A stretch of DNA of 64,000 nt from CAVZBW01 sp963778465 (lineage in GTDB: Bacteria > Actinomycetota > Acidimicrobiia > Acidimicrobiales > RAAP-2), in the NCBI GenBank assembly GCA_963778465.1, contig CAVZUK010000003.1, positions 1 through 64,000 of the forward strand, given 5' to 3'. The notes under the pieces were generated by a model. It was given only the letters and a program-made list of their open reading frames with translations, made no database searches and was not told the DNA's origin. The translations under genes and the position numbers were made by a program. Below are positions 46,155-54,427 of this stretch, piece by piece. The number at the start of each line of letters is the position of its first letter. Position 1 is the stretch's first letter.

Positions 46155-47510
46155 ATGCGCTTCGTGGTCGTGGGCGGCGGTCCTGCGGGCATCCAGGCCG
46201 CTTCCGCAGCGGCGCGCTTCGGCGTCGAGGTCGTCCTCGTCGAGCGAGACCTCGTCGGTGGGGAGGCCCACCTCCTCGACTGCATCCCCTCCAAGACGAT
46301 GATCGCCACCGGAGGCGCCCTCTCCGACCTCCAGCGGATGGGCGGCATGGGACTGGCGGACGTCGGGGCCCGGCTCGACCTCGAGACCCTCGCGGCAAGG
46401 GTCACCGCCATCGAGGCTCGGCTCGAGGCGGCCACCCTCGAGCTGCTCGGTCGCCAGGGAGTGGAGCTGGTCCGGGGATCGGGACGCATGGGCGGGCCCC
46501 ACCTCGTGATCGCCGACACCGACGAGGGGGAGCGGGAATTCGAGGCCGACGCCGTCCTGCTGTCGACGGGAAGCCGGCCGAGGGTGCCCGCCTGGGCGGA
46601 CCCCGACGGCGACCGTGTCCTCACGACCCGCGAGGCCTACCCTCCAAAGGAGCTCCCCGAGCACCTGGCGGTCATCGGCTCGGGGGTCACCGGCGTCGAA
46701 TTCGTGCACATGTTCGGTTCGCTCGGCTCGGAGATCACCCTCGTGGTGAGCCGCCAGCACGTCCTTCCCAACAAGGACGCGGAGGTGGCGGCCGCGCTCG
46801 AGGAGAACTTCATCCGCAGGGGCGTCCACCTCCTCAAGGGCGCACGGGCGCAGGGCCTCACCCGCACCCCAGGTGGAGTCCGGGTGATGTGCGACGACGG
46901 GCGGGTCGTCGAGGCTTCGCACGCGTTGCTGGCCATCGGGTCCGTGCCCAACAGCGAGGGCCTCGACCTGGCGACCGCCGGGGTCGCCCTCGACCCCGGG
47001 GGCTATGTACCGGTGAACCACCACTGCCAGACCAACGTCCCCCACATCTACGCCGCCGGCGACCTCTCCGGGAAGCTCCCGTTGGCCTCCGTCGCCTCGA
47101 TGCAGGGCCGAAAGATCGCCGAGCACATCGCCATCGGCCACTCGGTGGCGCACCGGCACCTCAACTACGACCGGGCGCCCTCGGCCATCTTCACCGAGCC
47201 CGAGATCGCCGACGTCGGCGTCGCCGAGGCGGAGGCCTTCTCCGAGGGAAGGAAGATCCGGGTGACCAAGGTGCCCTTCGCCTCCACCGCGAAGGCGCTG
47301 ATCAACAATGACACCCGCGGCTTCGTCAAGATCATCTCGGACCCTGCGACGGGGGTCGTCCTCGGAGGGTCGATCGTCGGAGAATCGGCGGCGGAGCTCA
47401 TCTCGATCATCGCCCTCGCCGTGACCGCCGAGCTGAGGGTGGCCGATATCGCCGAGTCCATGCTCGTGCATCCGGCGCTGGCCGAGGCCCTCGCCGACGC
47501 GGCCGAGTAA
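46155..47510 (+). CDS. LpdA-like NAD(P)H-quinone/flavoprotein disulfide reductase homologue
   Basis: A 451-residue pyridine-nucleotide flavoprotein. FAD-binding VVVGGGPAGIQAASAAARFG at the N-terminus, NAD-binding VIGSGVTGVEFVHMFG near 170, second FAD motif HIYAAGDLSG near 300 and the dimerisation domain at the C-terminus. At the active site the sequence is AHLLDCIPSKTMI: the first redox cysteine of the usual C-x4-C is missing. Mycobacterial LpdA (Rv3303c) also lacks the normal pair and acts as a quinone reductase, so that role is the best guess. A GTG one codon upstream is also possible. Confidence 0.85.
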   Translation: MRFVVVGGGPAGIQAASAAARFGVEVVLVERDLVGGEAHLLDCIPSKTMIATGGALSDLQRMGGMGLADVGARLDLETLAARVTAIEARLEAATLELLGRQGVELVRGSGRMGGPHLVIADTDEGEREFEADAVLLSTGSRPRVPAWADPDGDRVLTTREAYPPKELPEHLAVIGSGVTGVEFVHMFGSLGSEITLVVSRQHVLPNKDAEVAAALEENFIRRGVHLLKGARAQGLTRTPGGVRVMCDDGRVVEASHALLAIGSVPNSEGLDLATAGVALDPGGYVPVNHHCQTNVPHIYAAGDLSGKLPLASVASMQGRKIAEHIAIGHSVAHRHLNYDRAPSAIFTEPEIADVGVAEAEAFSEGRKIRVTKVPFASTAKALINNDTRGFVKIISDPATGVVLGGSIVGESAAELISIIALAVTAELRVADIAESMLVHPALAEALADAAE

Positions 47511-47557
47511 CGCGCAGGGCGCGGCGCGCCCTCGCTACGTTCCGTCGCCACTCCCTC

Positions 47558-47794
47558 TCACCACTTGGGGCGGTCGGGCACAGAGTCCAAGAGATGGCGC
47601 ATGTTGTGGGCATTGAGGACCGCCATCGCCCCCTCGATGCTGTCGTAGGGGCCCCGGAGCTGGCGTAAGGACTGGGCCGCCCCCCCGAGTGGGCCCCCAT
47701 GGTCCCCGCAGCGCGGGCAGAGCACCTCGTAGCGGTCCGCAGCCTCCCCCGCAGCGGAGACCTCCGAAATCCGGAGCGTGGCCAAGCCGTTCAT
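47558..47794 (-). CDS. small protein with CxxC zinc-ribbon-like half
   Basis: A 78-residue protein I do not recognise. VLCPRCGDHGG gives one C-x2-C knuckle; there is only one such pair, so it might bind zinc as a dimer or be redox-active. The C-terminal half (SIEGAMAVLNAHNMRHLLDS) is helical. Codon use is regular for the genome and the ATG is followed by a typical N-terminus, so I think it is real. It converges with the flavoprotein gene. Confidence 0.55.
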   Translation of the reverse strand: MNGLATLRISEVSAAGEAADRYEVLCPRCGDHGGPLGGAAQSLRQLRGPYDSIEGAMAVLNAHNMRHLLDSVPDRPKW

Positions 47795-47865
47795 ACGGCG
47801 AGCGTACGGACGCGTGGTCCCCCCGAACAGGGAAGAAGGTCCCGCTCCTGGGACGTTTCCCTTTC

Positions 47866-47916
47866 ACGAGACAAGGGGTTTCCGTTTCACGAGACAGTCA
47901 GACCCTTAACGAGACA
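47866..47916. repeat. three-copy ACGAGACA repeat, transposon-end-like
   Basis: Three direct copies of ACGAGACA at 47866, 47889 and 47909, each in longer similar context (TTTCACGAGACA twice, TTAACGAGACAGTCA once; GACAGTCA is shared by copies 2 and 3). Spacings are 23 and 20 bp. Read on the reverse strand as TGTCTCGT(T/G)AA with repeated CTGACTGTCTCGT, this resembles the multiple transposase-binding sites at the ends of IS21-type elements. No transposase gene is adjacent. The alternative is an operator for one of the flanking genes. Confidence 0.6.
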
Positions 47917-47938
47917 GTCAGGCGGGCGCCGGACAATC

Positions 47939-48250
47939 GTGGATGTGCCACCGATCGGTTACCGCCACGCACCTTCCACCCGCGACCTCGCCATCGGGCG
48001 GGTCCGCCGCCTCTCCCGCTGGCTGGCCGCCGGGGCGGTCGTCGTCACCGGAGCACTCGTCGGCGTCGTGGCGCACGAGTTCCCCGGTCACGTGACCGGG
48101 GGGACCAGCGCGGTCCCGGCGACGCCAGCACCGACGACCGCTCCCGCGGCGCCCACGACCCCGTCCGGTCTGGGCCAGCCCCGCACCACCCCGACGACCG
48201 CACCGCCCACGGCGAGGCCCCGGGTCCATGCCGCCACGGGAGCGTCGTGA
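47939..48250 (+). CDS. short membrane protein with Pro/Thr/Ala-rich tail
   Basis: A 103-residue protein with a basic N-terminal part (RVRRLSRWL), one transmembrane helix (about residues 28-47, AAGAVVVTGALVGVVAHEF) and an extracellular tail of low complexity made of Pro, Thr and Ala. No domain is recognised. GTG start; another GTG lies two codons later. Its stop overlaps the start of the ferredoxin gene, so the two are coupled and may form an electron-transfer or anchoring pair (inference). Confidence 0.55.
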   Translation: MDVPPIGYRHAPSTRDLAIGRVRRLSRWLAAGAVVVTGALVGVVAHEFPGHVTGGTSAVPATPAPTTAPAAPTTPSGLGQPRTTPTTAPPTARPRVHAATGAS

Positions 48251-48645
48251 TGCTGCGCTCCGCCCGCGCGACCCCCTGGCGGATGCGGGTCGACCCGATC
48301 GCCTGCGACGGCTTCGGATATTGCGCCGAGCTCGTTCCCGAGCTGGTCTGGCTGGACGAATGGGGGTACCCGGTGCTCGACGACGCCGACGTCCCTCCCC
48401 ACTTCCGCTCTCTGGCCGAGCAGGCCGTGCGGTCCTGCCCCCGAAAGGCGCTGCTCCTCGAGAGGATCCCCAGGGAGGGGATCTCCGGGGGGAGCGCCCG
48501 CCCGGAGAAGCCCACTCCGGCGGGTACCCCGGGCCGGCCAACCCGCCAGGTGGCGAAACCGCGGGTGGTGGTCCTCGCCGCGGGCACCCGCGTGGTGGCC
48601 TCCAACGACCCGGGGCGGCGCCGGGTGCAGTACCCGGCGCCCTGA
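48250..48645 (+). CDS. ferredoxin (probable 3Fe-4S type) with C-terminal extension
   Basis: A 131-residue protein. The N-terminal 70 residues match the actinobacterial single-cluster ferredoxins: DPIACDGFGYCAELVPELV with C-x5-C, then AVRSCPRKALLLE with the distant C-P. Three cluster cysteines suggest a 3Fe-4S centre. About 60 further residues are basic and Pro/Gly-rich with no known fold. The start is the ATG overlapping the preceding TGA (or the GTG one codon earlier). A redox partner such as a P450 is not encoded nearby. Confidence 0.82.
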   Translation: MLRSARATPWRMRVDPIACDGFGYCAELVPELVWLDEWGYPVLDDADVPPHFRSLAEQAVRSCPRKALLLERIPREGISGGSARPEKPTPAGTPGRPTRQVAKPRVVVLAAGTRVVASNDPGRRRVQYPAP

Positions 48646-48728
48646 ACGGGCGCGACATTCGGGAGCGACCCGCCCCTCGGGCCGTCTCGCCCGAGTCGAC
48701 CCGAACCCGCCTGTGCTTGAGTGAGGGC

Positions 48729-50501
48729 GTGCCGGTAGAGCGCTTGCGTCCCCTCGATGCGGTGGTGTGGGAGCTCCAACCCCCGTCGATGATGACGCTG
48801 CAGCTCTCGTTCGGGGCTCGCCCCGGCGGTGACACGCCCACGTTCGGCGAGTACCTGAGCCGCGTCCAACAGAGGCTGGAGCCCCGGGACATCCCGCCGT
48901 CGCTCCGGTTCCTGCGACAGCGCATCCGCCGGACTCGCGCCTCCTTGGGCGATCCCTTCTTCGAGGACGACCCGGGCTTCGACGTGCGGCACCACGTCCG
49001 TCGGATCCCCTTCGAGGCTCCAGCCCCTGCGGATCGGCTTGCCGAGCTGATGGTCGGAGCAATGAGTCGCCCCTTCGACGTCGATCGACCGCTCTGGCGC
49101 GTCGACGTGGTCGACGCCGTCTCGGACGGGTCCTTCGCCTTGTACATGACCCTCCACCACGCCATGGGCGACGGTCTGTTCGGACTCACGGTCGCGAGCT
49201 TCCTCGCCCTCGACGATGGCGAGACGGGCCCGGGCTCCTCGGACCCGGAGAGCCGGTGGGTGCCCGAGCGGACGCCACCGCCGGTTCGACTGGCGATCGA
49301 GACCCTCGGCTCCCGCGCCCGGGGCTATGCGGGGTCCTGGGGCGCGACCGCGGCGCGGGCCCGGCGCCAGGACCTCTCCTCCGCCTCGGCGTTCCTCGCC
49401 CGGATGGCGTCGCTCTTCGACGCGCCCACGGCTGCCGCAGAAGGGCCCCACGAGGTTCCCACGATGTCGCAGCGCCGCGACTGGAAGATCCAGCAGTGCC
49501 GACTCTCCCTGCTCGACCTCCGCATCGCCTCCCGTGCGTTCGGCGTGACGATCATGGATCTGCTCCTCGCCGGGGTGGCGGCGGCCTGGCCCGCCGTGGA
49601 GGCCGGAGCAAAGGAGCTGTCGGTCAGCGTCCCGGTGAACCTGCGTCGTCCCGACGACAGCTCGCGCGCCAACCTGATGTCCGTCGTGGACATCGCCATT
49701 CCCTCCGGCGGCGATCTCCTCACCACCCTGCGGCGGGCCAGCGCAACCCTCACCCGGGCCAAGCAGCAGGGCCACGCCCAGGCCCTCGCGGACTTTGCCC
49801 AGATCTGCTCGCACCTGCCGATCGCCGTCCAGCGCGGCATCTACGAGCGCACCCGCCATGGCGTCGACGTCCTCGTCTCGAACCTGCCGGGGCTCCCACC
49901 GGGCATCTCGTGCCTGGAGGCACCCCTGCGATACGGCCTAGCCACCTCGTCCCTGCACTACCAGCGCTACAAATTCACGTTTGCGTCGTTCGGCGACTCG
50001 CTGCACGGGACCCTCGTGAGCGATGCCGGCCTGGACGAGCCCGCGTCAGAACTCGACCGGCGCTTCCGGCAGGCGATGGACGACCTCGTCGCGCTCGCCC
50101 GGCACTACCGGCTGTTGAGCGAGCAGCCGCACTTCGTGGCCCTCGCCACCCGCGAGCTCGACGCCTTGTGCCGCTCGGCCGAGGTGGTCTCCTTCGGGGC
50201 GGGCCAACGGATCGTGTCGGAGGGCGATCGCCCCGATGCCTTCTTCGTCGTCAAGACCGGCACCGTGACGGTCACGACCTCCCGCGACGAGGCGAGGGCC
50301 CTCGGCCCCGGCGACTCGTTCGGCGAGGTCGGGCTCATCCGCGACGGACCGCGGGCGGCCTCGGTCGACGCCACCCAAGCGGTCGAGCTGCTGAGGGTCC
50401 CCGGCGAGGCCTTCCTCGGGGCCGTCCGCGACGAGCTCAATGCACGGCCCGTCCACGGCATCGTCGACGCCTACGTCGGCGCGACGGAGGTTCTCGAATA
50501 G
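48729..50501 (+). CDS. WS/DGAT acyltransferase fused to a cyclic-nucleotide-binding domain
   Basis: A 590-residue fusion. Residues 1-450 are a wax ester synthase/diacylglycerol acyltransferase: FDVDRPLWRVDVVD and the active-site motif MTLHHAMGDGLFG (H-H-x3-D-G), then VSVPVNLRRP and VLVSNLPGLPPG. Residues about 470-590 are a cyclic-nucleotide-binding domain with phosphate cassette GDSFGEVGLIRDGPRAASVD, whose Glu and Arg are intact. It would make wax esters or triacylglycerol from acyl-CoA, with activity or location tuned by cAMP/cGMP (inference). GTG start after GTGAGGG. It converges with a second fusion gene. Confidence 0.88.
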   Translation: MPVERLRPLDAVVWELQPPSMMTLQLSFGARPGGDTPTFGEYLSRVQQRLEPRDIPPSLRFLRQRIRRTRASLGDPFFEDDPGFDVRHHVRRIPFEAPAPADRLAELMVGAMSRPFDVDRPLWRVDVVDAVSDGSFALYMTLHHAMGDGLFGLTVASFLALDDGETGPGSSDPESRWVPERTPPPVRLAIETLGSRARGYAGSWGATAARARRQDLSSASAFLARMASLFDAPTAAAEGPHEVPTMSQRRDWKIQQCRLSLLDLRIASRAFGVTIMDLLLAGVAAAWPAVEAGAKELSVSVPVNLRRPDDSSRANLMSVVDIAIPSGGDLLTTLRRASATLTRAKQQGHAQALADFAQICSHLPIAVQRGIYERTRHGVDVLVSNLPGLPPGISCLEAPLRYGLATSSLHYQRYKFTFASFGDSLHGTLVSDAGLDEPASELDRRFRQAMDDLVALARHYRLLSEQPHFVALATRELDALCRSAEVVSFGAGQRIVSEGDRPDAFFVVKTGTVTVTTSRDEARALGPGDSFGEVGLIRDGPRAASVDATQAVELLRVPGEAFLGAVRDELNARPVHGIVDAYVGATEVLE

Positions 50502-50562
50502 GTCCCGGAGCCGGATCGTCGAGGAGTCGGTCGTCGACGATTCTCTCGGCTAGACCTGGAAG

Positions 50563-52302
50563 TCAGCCGCTCTCGTAGCTGTCGACGATCGCCTGGAGCG
50601 GCCGGAGGTTGACCGGGTCCGATCCGAACACGGCGGAGAAGGCTGCGGCGTCGATGCAGAGGGCCTCCACCTGGTCGAGCGCCGTCACGGTCGCCTGCCG
50701 GACGTCGCCGCGGAGCAGCGCCACCTCGCCGAACCCGGCGCCGGCCCCGAGGACGCCCCGGTCCTCCCCGTCGACCGACACGGACGCGGATCCCGACCGG
50801 ATGACGTAGAAGCCCCCCGCGACCTCCCCCTGCGTCACGATGGCGTCATCCGGCCGGAACGAGACCGCCCTGGCGTGCCGGGTGAGATCGTCGAGGCGGT
50901 CCGGCGAGAGCGCCAGGAAATGCGGCTGGCGCGCCAGCAGGCTCCGGTCCCCGGCGATCCGGAAGAGCCCCGCGAGGCTCTCCCCGAACTCGACGTCGAA
51001 CGTGCCGGCGGATCCCTCCGAGCCCAGCCTCTCGATCAGGGTGCCGTGGATGAGGTCCCCGAAGGTCACGAACGTGAGCTTCCCCGCGCAACCCATCGGG
51101 AGCGAGGACGCGCCCCAGGCGGCGTCCAGGGGCGACCCGTGGCAGTAGAACTGGAAGGGGAAACCGGGCATGTTCGAGACCAGGATCTCCGGATTGCCCG
51201 CGCCCCAGGGTCCCCGCCGGGAGAGACCCGGCACGTGGGAGCGGAGGAGCGTCAGGTCCGCGCTCGTTCGTGCGAGCTCGTGCTGCTTGGCGTGCGAGGA
51301 GCTGGCCTGGGCGGCCCGCAGGGTGGTGAGCAGGTCCTCGTGGCACGGGACACACACGCTGGCCAGTCCCAGCCGGTTGGTGGCCCGATCGTCGCCGGGC
51401 GCCCGCAGGCTGGCCGGCATGGCGATCCACGCCTCGGTCGCGTCGGGATCCACCGCCGACCAGGCCGCGCCCGTCGCGGCCAGCAAGAGGTCGGTGATCG
51501 TCGCGGCGAATGCCCGGGAGGCGACTCGGGTCTCGAGGAGCGACAGCCGGTACACGTGCATCCGGACCGCATCCGACGTCGGCGCGGGTCGGGCTCGGGA
51601 CCTCTTGACCGACCGATCGTGGAAGTACGAGGCGAACCGCGCGATCTCGCCGGTGGCGGAACCCGGCGCCAAACGGGTGATCGCACGCACGCCGGAGAGG
51701 CCCGTAGTCACCGACGTCACGCGCTCCGCCAGGGCAGCCCCGAGGGCGCGCCCTCCGGACGCCCCGCCCGCCGGCCGCCACTCCCCGGCGCTGCTGACGG
51801 GGTGGGGTTCGGGCGTGAGCGAGAGGAAGAACTGCGCGAGGAGGGCGAGGGACCATCCCCCCTCGCCCATCGCGTGGTGCTGGGCGGAGAGCACGCCGAA
51901 GTCGTCGGTCCCCTCGAGCGACGGGACGACCTCGATCCGCCAGAGCGGTCGATCGAGGTCGAACGGGCGGCTCAGGGTGTCGAGCAGGAGATCACCCACC
52001 CCGGCCCGGGCATTGGGGCCCTCGTAGATGCGGACGTGATGGCTGGCGTCGAAGTCCGGATCGTCCTCCCAGAATGGCGGTGCGACGTCGCCCGGGACCC
52101 GCCGCACCCGTTGCCGCCCCGCCTCGACGGCCGGAGAGACATCGGCCCGCGTCAGCGCGTGACGGGCGTACTCGACGATCGCGTCGGGCGAGGGCAGCGA
52201 CCCGTCGGCGCGGGGCACGAAGCGCAGCAACGCGACCTCGAGCGGCTGTGGGTCCGCCGCGAAGTAGGCGGCGTCGGTCGGACCGAGTCGTCGGAGCTTC
52301 AC
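50563..52302 (-). CDS. second WS/DGAT acyltransferase fused to a cyclic-nucleotide-binding domain
   Basis: A 579-residue paralogue of the convergent gene, with the same order of domains. FDLDRPLWRIEVVPSL precedes the active site SAQHHAMGEGGWS, where the conserved Asp of H-H-x3-D-G is Glu. LVSNMPGFPFQF follows. The C-terminal sensor has GAGFGEVALLRGDVRQATVT with the conserved Glu and Arg. The GTG start lies in a tandem 11-bp duplication (GTGAAGCTCC-C/G), so a second GTG exists 11 bp upstream, out of frame. It lies 19 bp after the epoxide hydrolase gene. Confidence 0.87.
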   Translation of the reverse strand: MKLRRLGPTDAAYFAADPQPLEVALLRFVPRADGSLPSPDAIVEYARHALTRADVSPAVEAGRQRVRRVPGDVAPPFWEDDPDFDASHHVRIYEGPNARAGVGDLLLDTLSRPFDLDRPLWRIEVVPSLEGTDDFGVLSAQHHAMGEGGWSLALLAQFFLSLTPEPHPVSSAGEWRPAGGASGGRALGAALAERVTSVTTGLSGVRAITRLAPGSATGEIARFASYFHDRSVKRSRARPAPTSDAVRMHVYRLSLLETRVASRAFAATITDLLLAATGAAWSAVDPDATEAWIAMPASLRAPGDDRATNRLGLASVCVPCHEDLLTTLRAAQASSSHAKQHELARTSADLTLLRSHVPGLSRRGPWGAGNPEILVSNMPGFPFQFYCHGSPLDAAWGASSLPMGCAGKLTFVTFGDLIHGTLIERLGSEGSAGTFDVEFGESLAGLFRIAGDRSLLARQPHFLALSPDRLDDLTRHARAVSFRPDDAIVTQGEVAGGFYVIRSGSASVSVDGEDRGVLGAGAGFGEVALLRGDVRQATVTALDQVEALCIDAAAFSAVFGSDPVNLRPLQAIVDSYESG

Positions 52303-52321
52303 GGGAGCTTCACGGGAAGGT

Positions 52322-53467
52322 TCACCGGATCGCACGGAAGAAGGCCCGGACGTCGTCCACCAACGCCCGGGGTTGCTCCATGGCGGCGAAGTGCCCCCCG
52401 GCGGGCATCTCCGACCATCGCCGGAGGTCGTACTTTCGCTCCACCGCGCGGCGTGGCGGGCGGAGTATCTCCGCGGGGAAGGTCGCGACCCCGGTGGGTA
52501 CGTCGATGCGCACGGGCCGAACGGCCGCCGGAGGGCTCGTGCGGTGCTCGTAGTAGTAGTGCATCGAGGATCGGATCGTCTGGGTGACCCAGTAGATGGT
52601 CGCGTTGGTGAGCAGCTCGGCTTTGGTGAAGCACGACTCCACGTCGCCGCCGCAGTCGCTCCACGCCCTCCACTTCTCGACGATCCACGAGAGCAAGCCC
52701 ACCGGGGAGTCGTTGAGGGCGACGCCGAGGGTCTGGGGGCGGGTGCCCTGGATCGCGATGTACCCACCCTCTTCCGCGAACCATCGCACCTGGGCCTCGA
52801 TCCAGCTGCGTTCCTCGTCGTCCATCTCGGACCCCTCGCCGACGATCGCGCCAGGGAAGTTGAGGTGGATGCCGACCACCGACGAGGGGAAACGCTCGCC
52901 CAATCCGGCGGACACGAACGCGCCGCGGTCGCCGCCCTGTGCCCCGAACCTCGGCATGCCGAGGACCCCGGTCATGAGCCGATGGACGGAGCCTGCGCAC
53001 TCGTCGGCGCCGTAGCCGGGCTGGAGGACGGCTTCGGAGAACCCGTGACCCGGCAGCGAGGGCACGACGACCTCGAAGGCGTCCGCCGGGTCGCCCCCGT
53101 GGGCGCCGGGATCGGCCAGCAAGGGTGCGACCTTGTACATCTCGAAGAAGGAGCCGGGCCAGCCGTGGAGCAGGACGAGCGGGAGGGGGTCGGGTCCGAC
53201 ACCCGGTAGCCGGGCATAGTGCATCCGGTGGCCGTCGACGTCCGCCACCCAGCCGGGTAGGCGTTCGTTGAGCAGGCGCTCCTGGGCACGCCAGTCGAAG
53301 CCGTCGACCCAGTACTCCGAGAGCTCGCGCAGGTAGTCGAGATCGGTACCGTGCGACCACGCGGAACCCGCCACCGAGTCGGTCCAGCGCGTGGCAAGGA
53401 CCCGGCGACGGAGATCCTCGAGGACGTCGTCGGGGATCGCCAGGGGATACGGCGACGGGTCAGCCAT
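52322..53467 (-). CDS. epoxide hydrolase (N-terminal EHN domain type)
   Basis: A 381-residue alpha/beta hydrolase. The N-terminal lid/meander (RRRVLATRWTDSVAG, YWVDGFDWRAQERLLN) is the EHN domain of microsomal-type epoxide hydrolases. HGWPGSFFEM gives the oxyanion hole, AQGGDRGAFV the nucleophilic Asp, and MPAGGHFAAMEQP the catalytic His. Tyrosines in SSMHYYYEH may activate the epoxide. It opens epoxides to diols. Its start overlaps the nucleosidase gene by 8 bp, and it lies upstream of the acyltransferase fusion, so it may share that transcript. Confidence 0.9.
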   Translation of the reverse strand: MADPSPYPLAIPDDVLEDLRRRVLATRWTDSVAGSAWSHGTDLDYLRELSEYWVDGFDWRAQERLLNERLPGWVADVDGHRMHYARLPGVGPDPLPLVLLHGWPGSFFEMYKVAPLLADPGAHGGDPADAFEVVVPSLPGHGFSEAVLQPGYGADECAGSVHRLMTGVLGMPRFGAQGGDRGAFVSAGLGERFPSSVVGIHLNFPGAIVGEGSEMDDEERSWIEAQVRWFAEEGGYIAIQGTRPQTLGVALNDSPVGLLSWIVEKWRAWSDCGGDVESCFTKAELLTNATIYWVTQTIRSSMHYYYEHRTSPPAAVRPVRIDVPTGVATFPAEILRPPRRAVERKYDLRRWSEMPAGGHFAAMEQPRALVDDVRAFFRAIR

Positions 53468-54218
53468 CGAGGGCGAGGCAGCCCCGCGCCGCCGCCTCGG
53501 CCGCCAGCCGGGCGGCCCGGGCGGAGTCCTCGGCCAGGCGCCCGAGCTTCGCCCCCAGCTCGGGATCCTCGGCCAGCAGCCGCTCGATCTCGGCCATGTT
53601 CGCCGACCCGTCGGGGTGGGTCGCCGCCACGATCCGCTCGTCCAGCAGGCCGTCGAAGGCCCGGTCGCTGATGCAGCGGTAGACGGACCAGGAACAGCCC
53701 TTGGCGTCGCAGACCTCGGCCACCGCGGAGGACTCCATGTCGACGCCCAGGCAGCCGTCCTCTCGCAGTCGGCGGGTCAGCTCGAGATCGAAGCTCACCG
53801 TCTCGGTGGTGGCCAGGCCGCCGAGCCGTGGGGCGCCGCCGGGCGGGCGGTGGGTGTAGCGGGACCCGCTCGCGTGCTCGACGAGGTACTCGGGGTTGAG
53901 CAGCGTGCCGACCTCGATGTCGGGATCGAGGCCGCCGCAGATGCCGGCGATCATGACGTGGTCGACGGCCGGAGGGCCGGAGGCGCCAGGCGGGGGCCGG
54001 TCGAAGAGGCGAAGGGTGGCCGCGCGAGCCGCAGGCGGGCCCATGCCCACGTGGAGCGCCGTCACCTCGGAATCGCCGAGCCGACCGGTCCAGGGCGCGT
54101 CCCCGGACCCGTCGCTGCGTGCGAGCCCGAAGGCCGTGGCGATCGCGTCCAACTCGAGCGGCATCGGCGCCAGCACGACCACGCGGCGCAACGCCTCGGA
54201 ATCCCTCCCCATCGTCAT
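53460..54218 (-). CDS. purine/5'-methylthioadenosine-type nucleoside phosphorylase or hydrolase
   Basis: A 252-residue PNP/UDP-phosphorylase-superfamily protein. VVVLAPMPLELDAI is the first strand with the conserved M-x-x-E-x-x-A, DHVMIAGICGGLDPD is the G-x-x-G-G loop, and DGCLGVDMESSAVAEVCDAK is the M-E nucleobase/ribose-binding motif. SVYRCISDRAFD has the S-D general acid pair. Such proteins cleave the N-glycosidic bond of adenosine-type nucleosides or futalosine. The exact substrate is not clear. It heads a three-gene reverse transcript. Confidence 0.82.
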   Translation of the reverse strand: MTMGRDSEALRRVVVLAPMPLELDAIATAFGLARSDGSGDAPWTGRLGDSEVTALHVGMGPPAARAATLRLFDRPPPGASGPPAVDHVMIAGICGGLDPDIEVGTLLNPEYLVEHASGSRYTHRPPGGAPRLGGLATTETVSFDLELTRRLREDGCLGVDMESSAVAEVCDAKGCSWSVYRCISDRAFDGLLDERIVAATHPDGSANMAEIERLLAEDPELGAKLGRLAEDSARAARLAAEAAARGCLALDG

Positions 54219-54325
54219 GTCCCTAGCTTGCCCGGTCGAGGCCCGCTCGCACCACCGATGCCGGCCTCGATCGCGGACTACCTGCGGTCACGGGTCTGTC
54301 GGGTCGGGCGGGGAGGTTGGCTACC

Positions 54326-54427
54326 TTGATCGACGTGTCGACCCCGTTGATCACGCGCCCCTCCGACGAGGTCACCGGAGCCGACGGCGCCCACGATCTC
54401 CGCACGGAGGAGGTCCCGCAAAGATGA
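54326..54427 (+). CDS. possible 33-codon leader ORF coupled to trmO
   Basis: A short frame starting at TTG 9 bases after GGGAGG (or at GTG 54335) and ending with TGA inside the ATGA of the next gene. It encodes about 33 residues of mixed polar composition (DEVTGADGAHDLRTEEVP) without a hydrophobic segment. The ribosome-binding site and the 4-bp overlap are the only evidence for translation. It could be a small protein, a leader peptide or chance. Confidence 0.3.
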   Translation: MIDVSTPLITRPSDEVTGADGAHDLRTEEVPQR

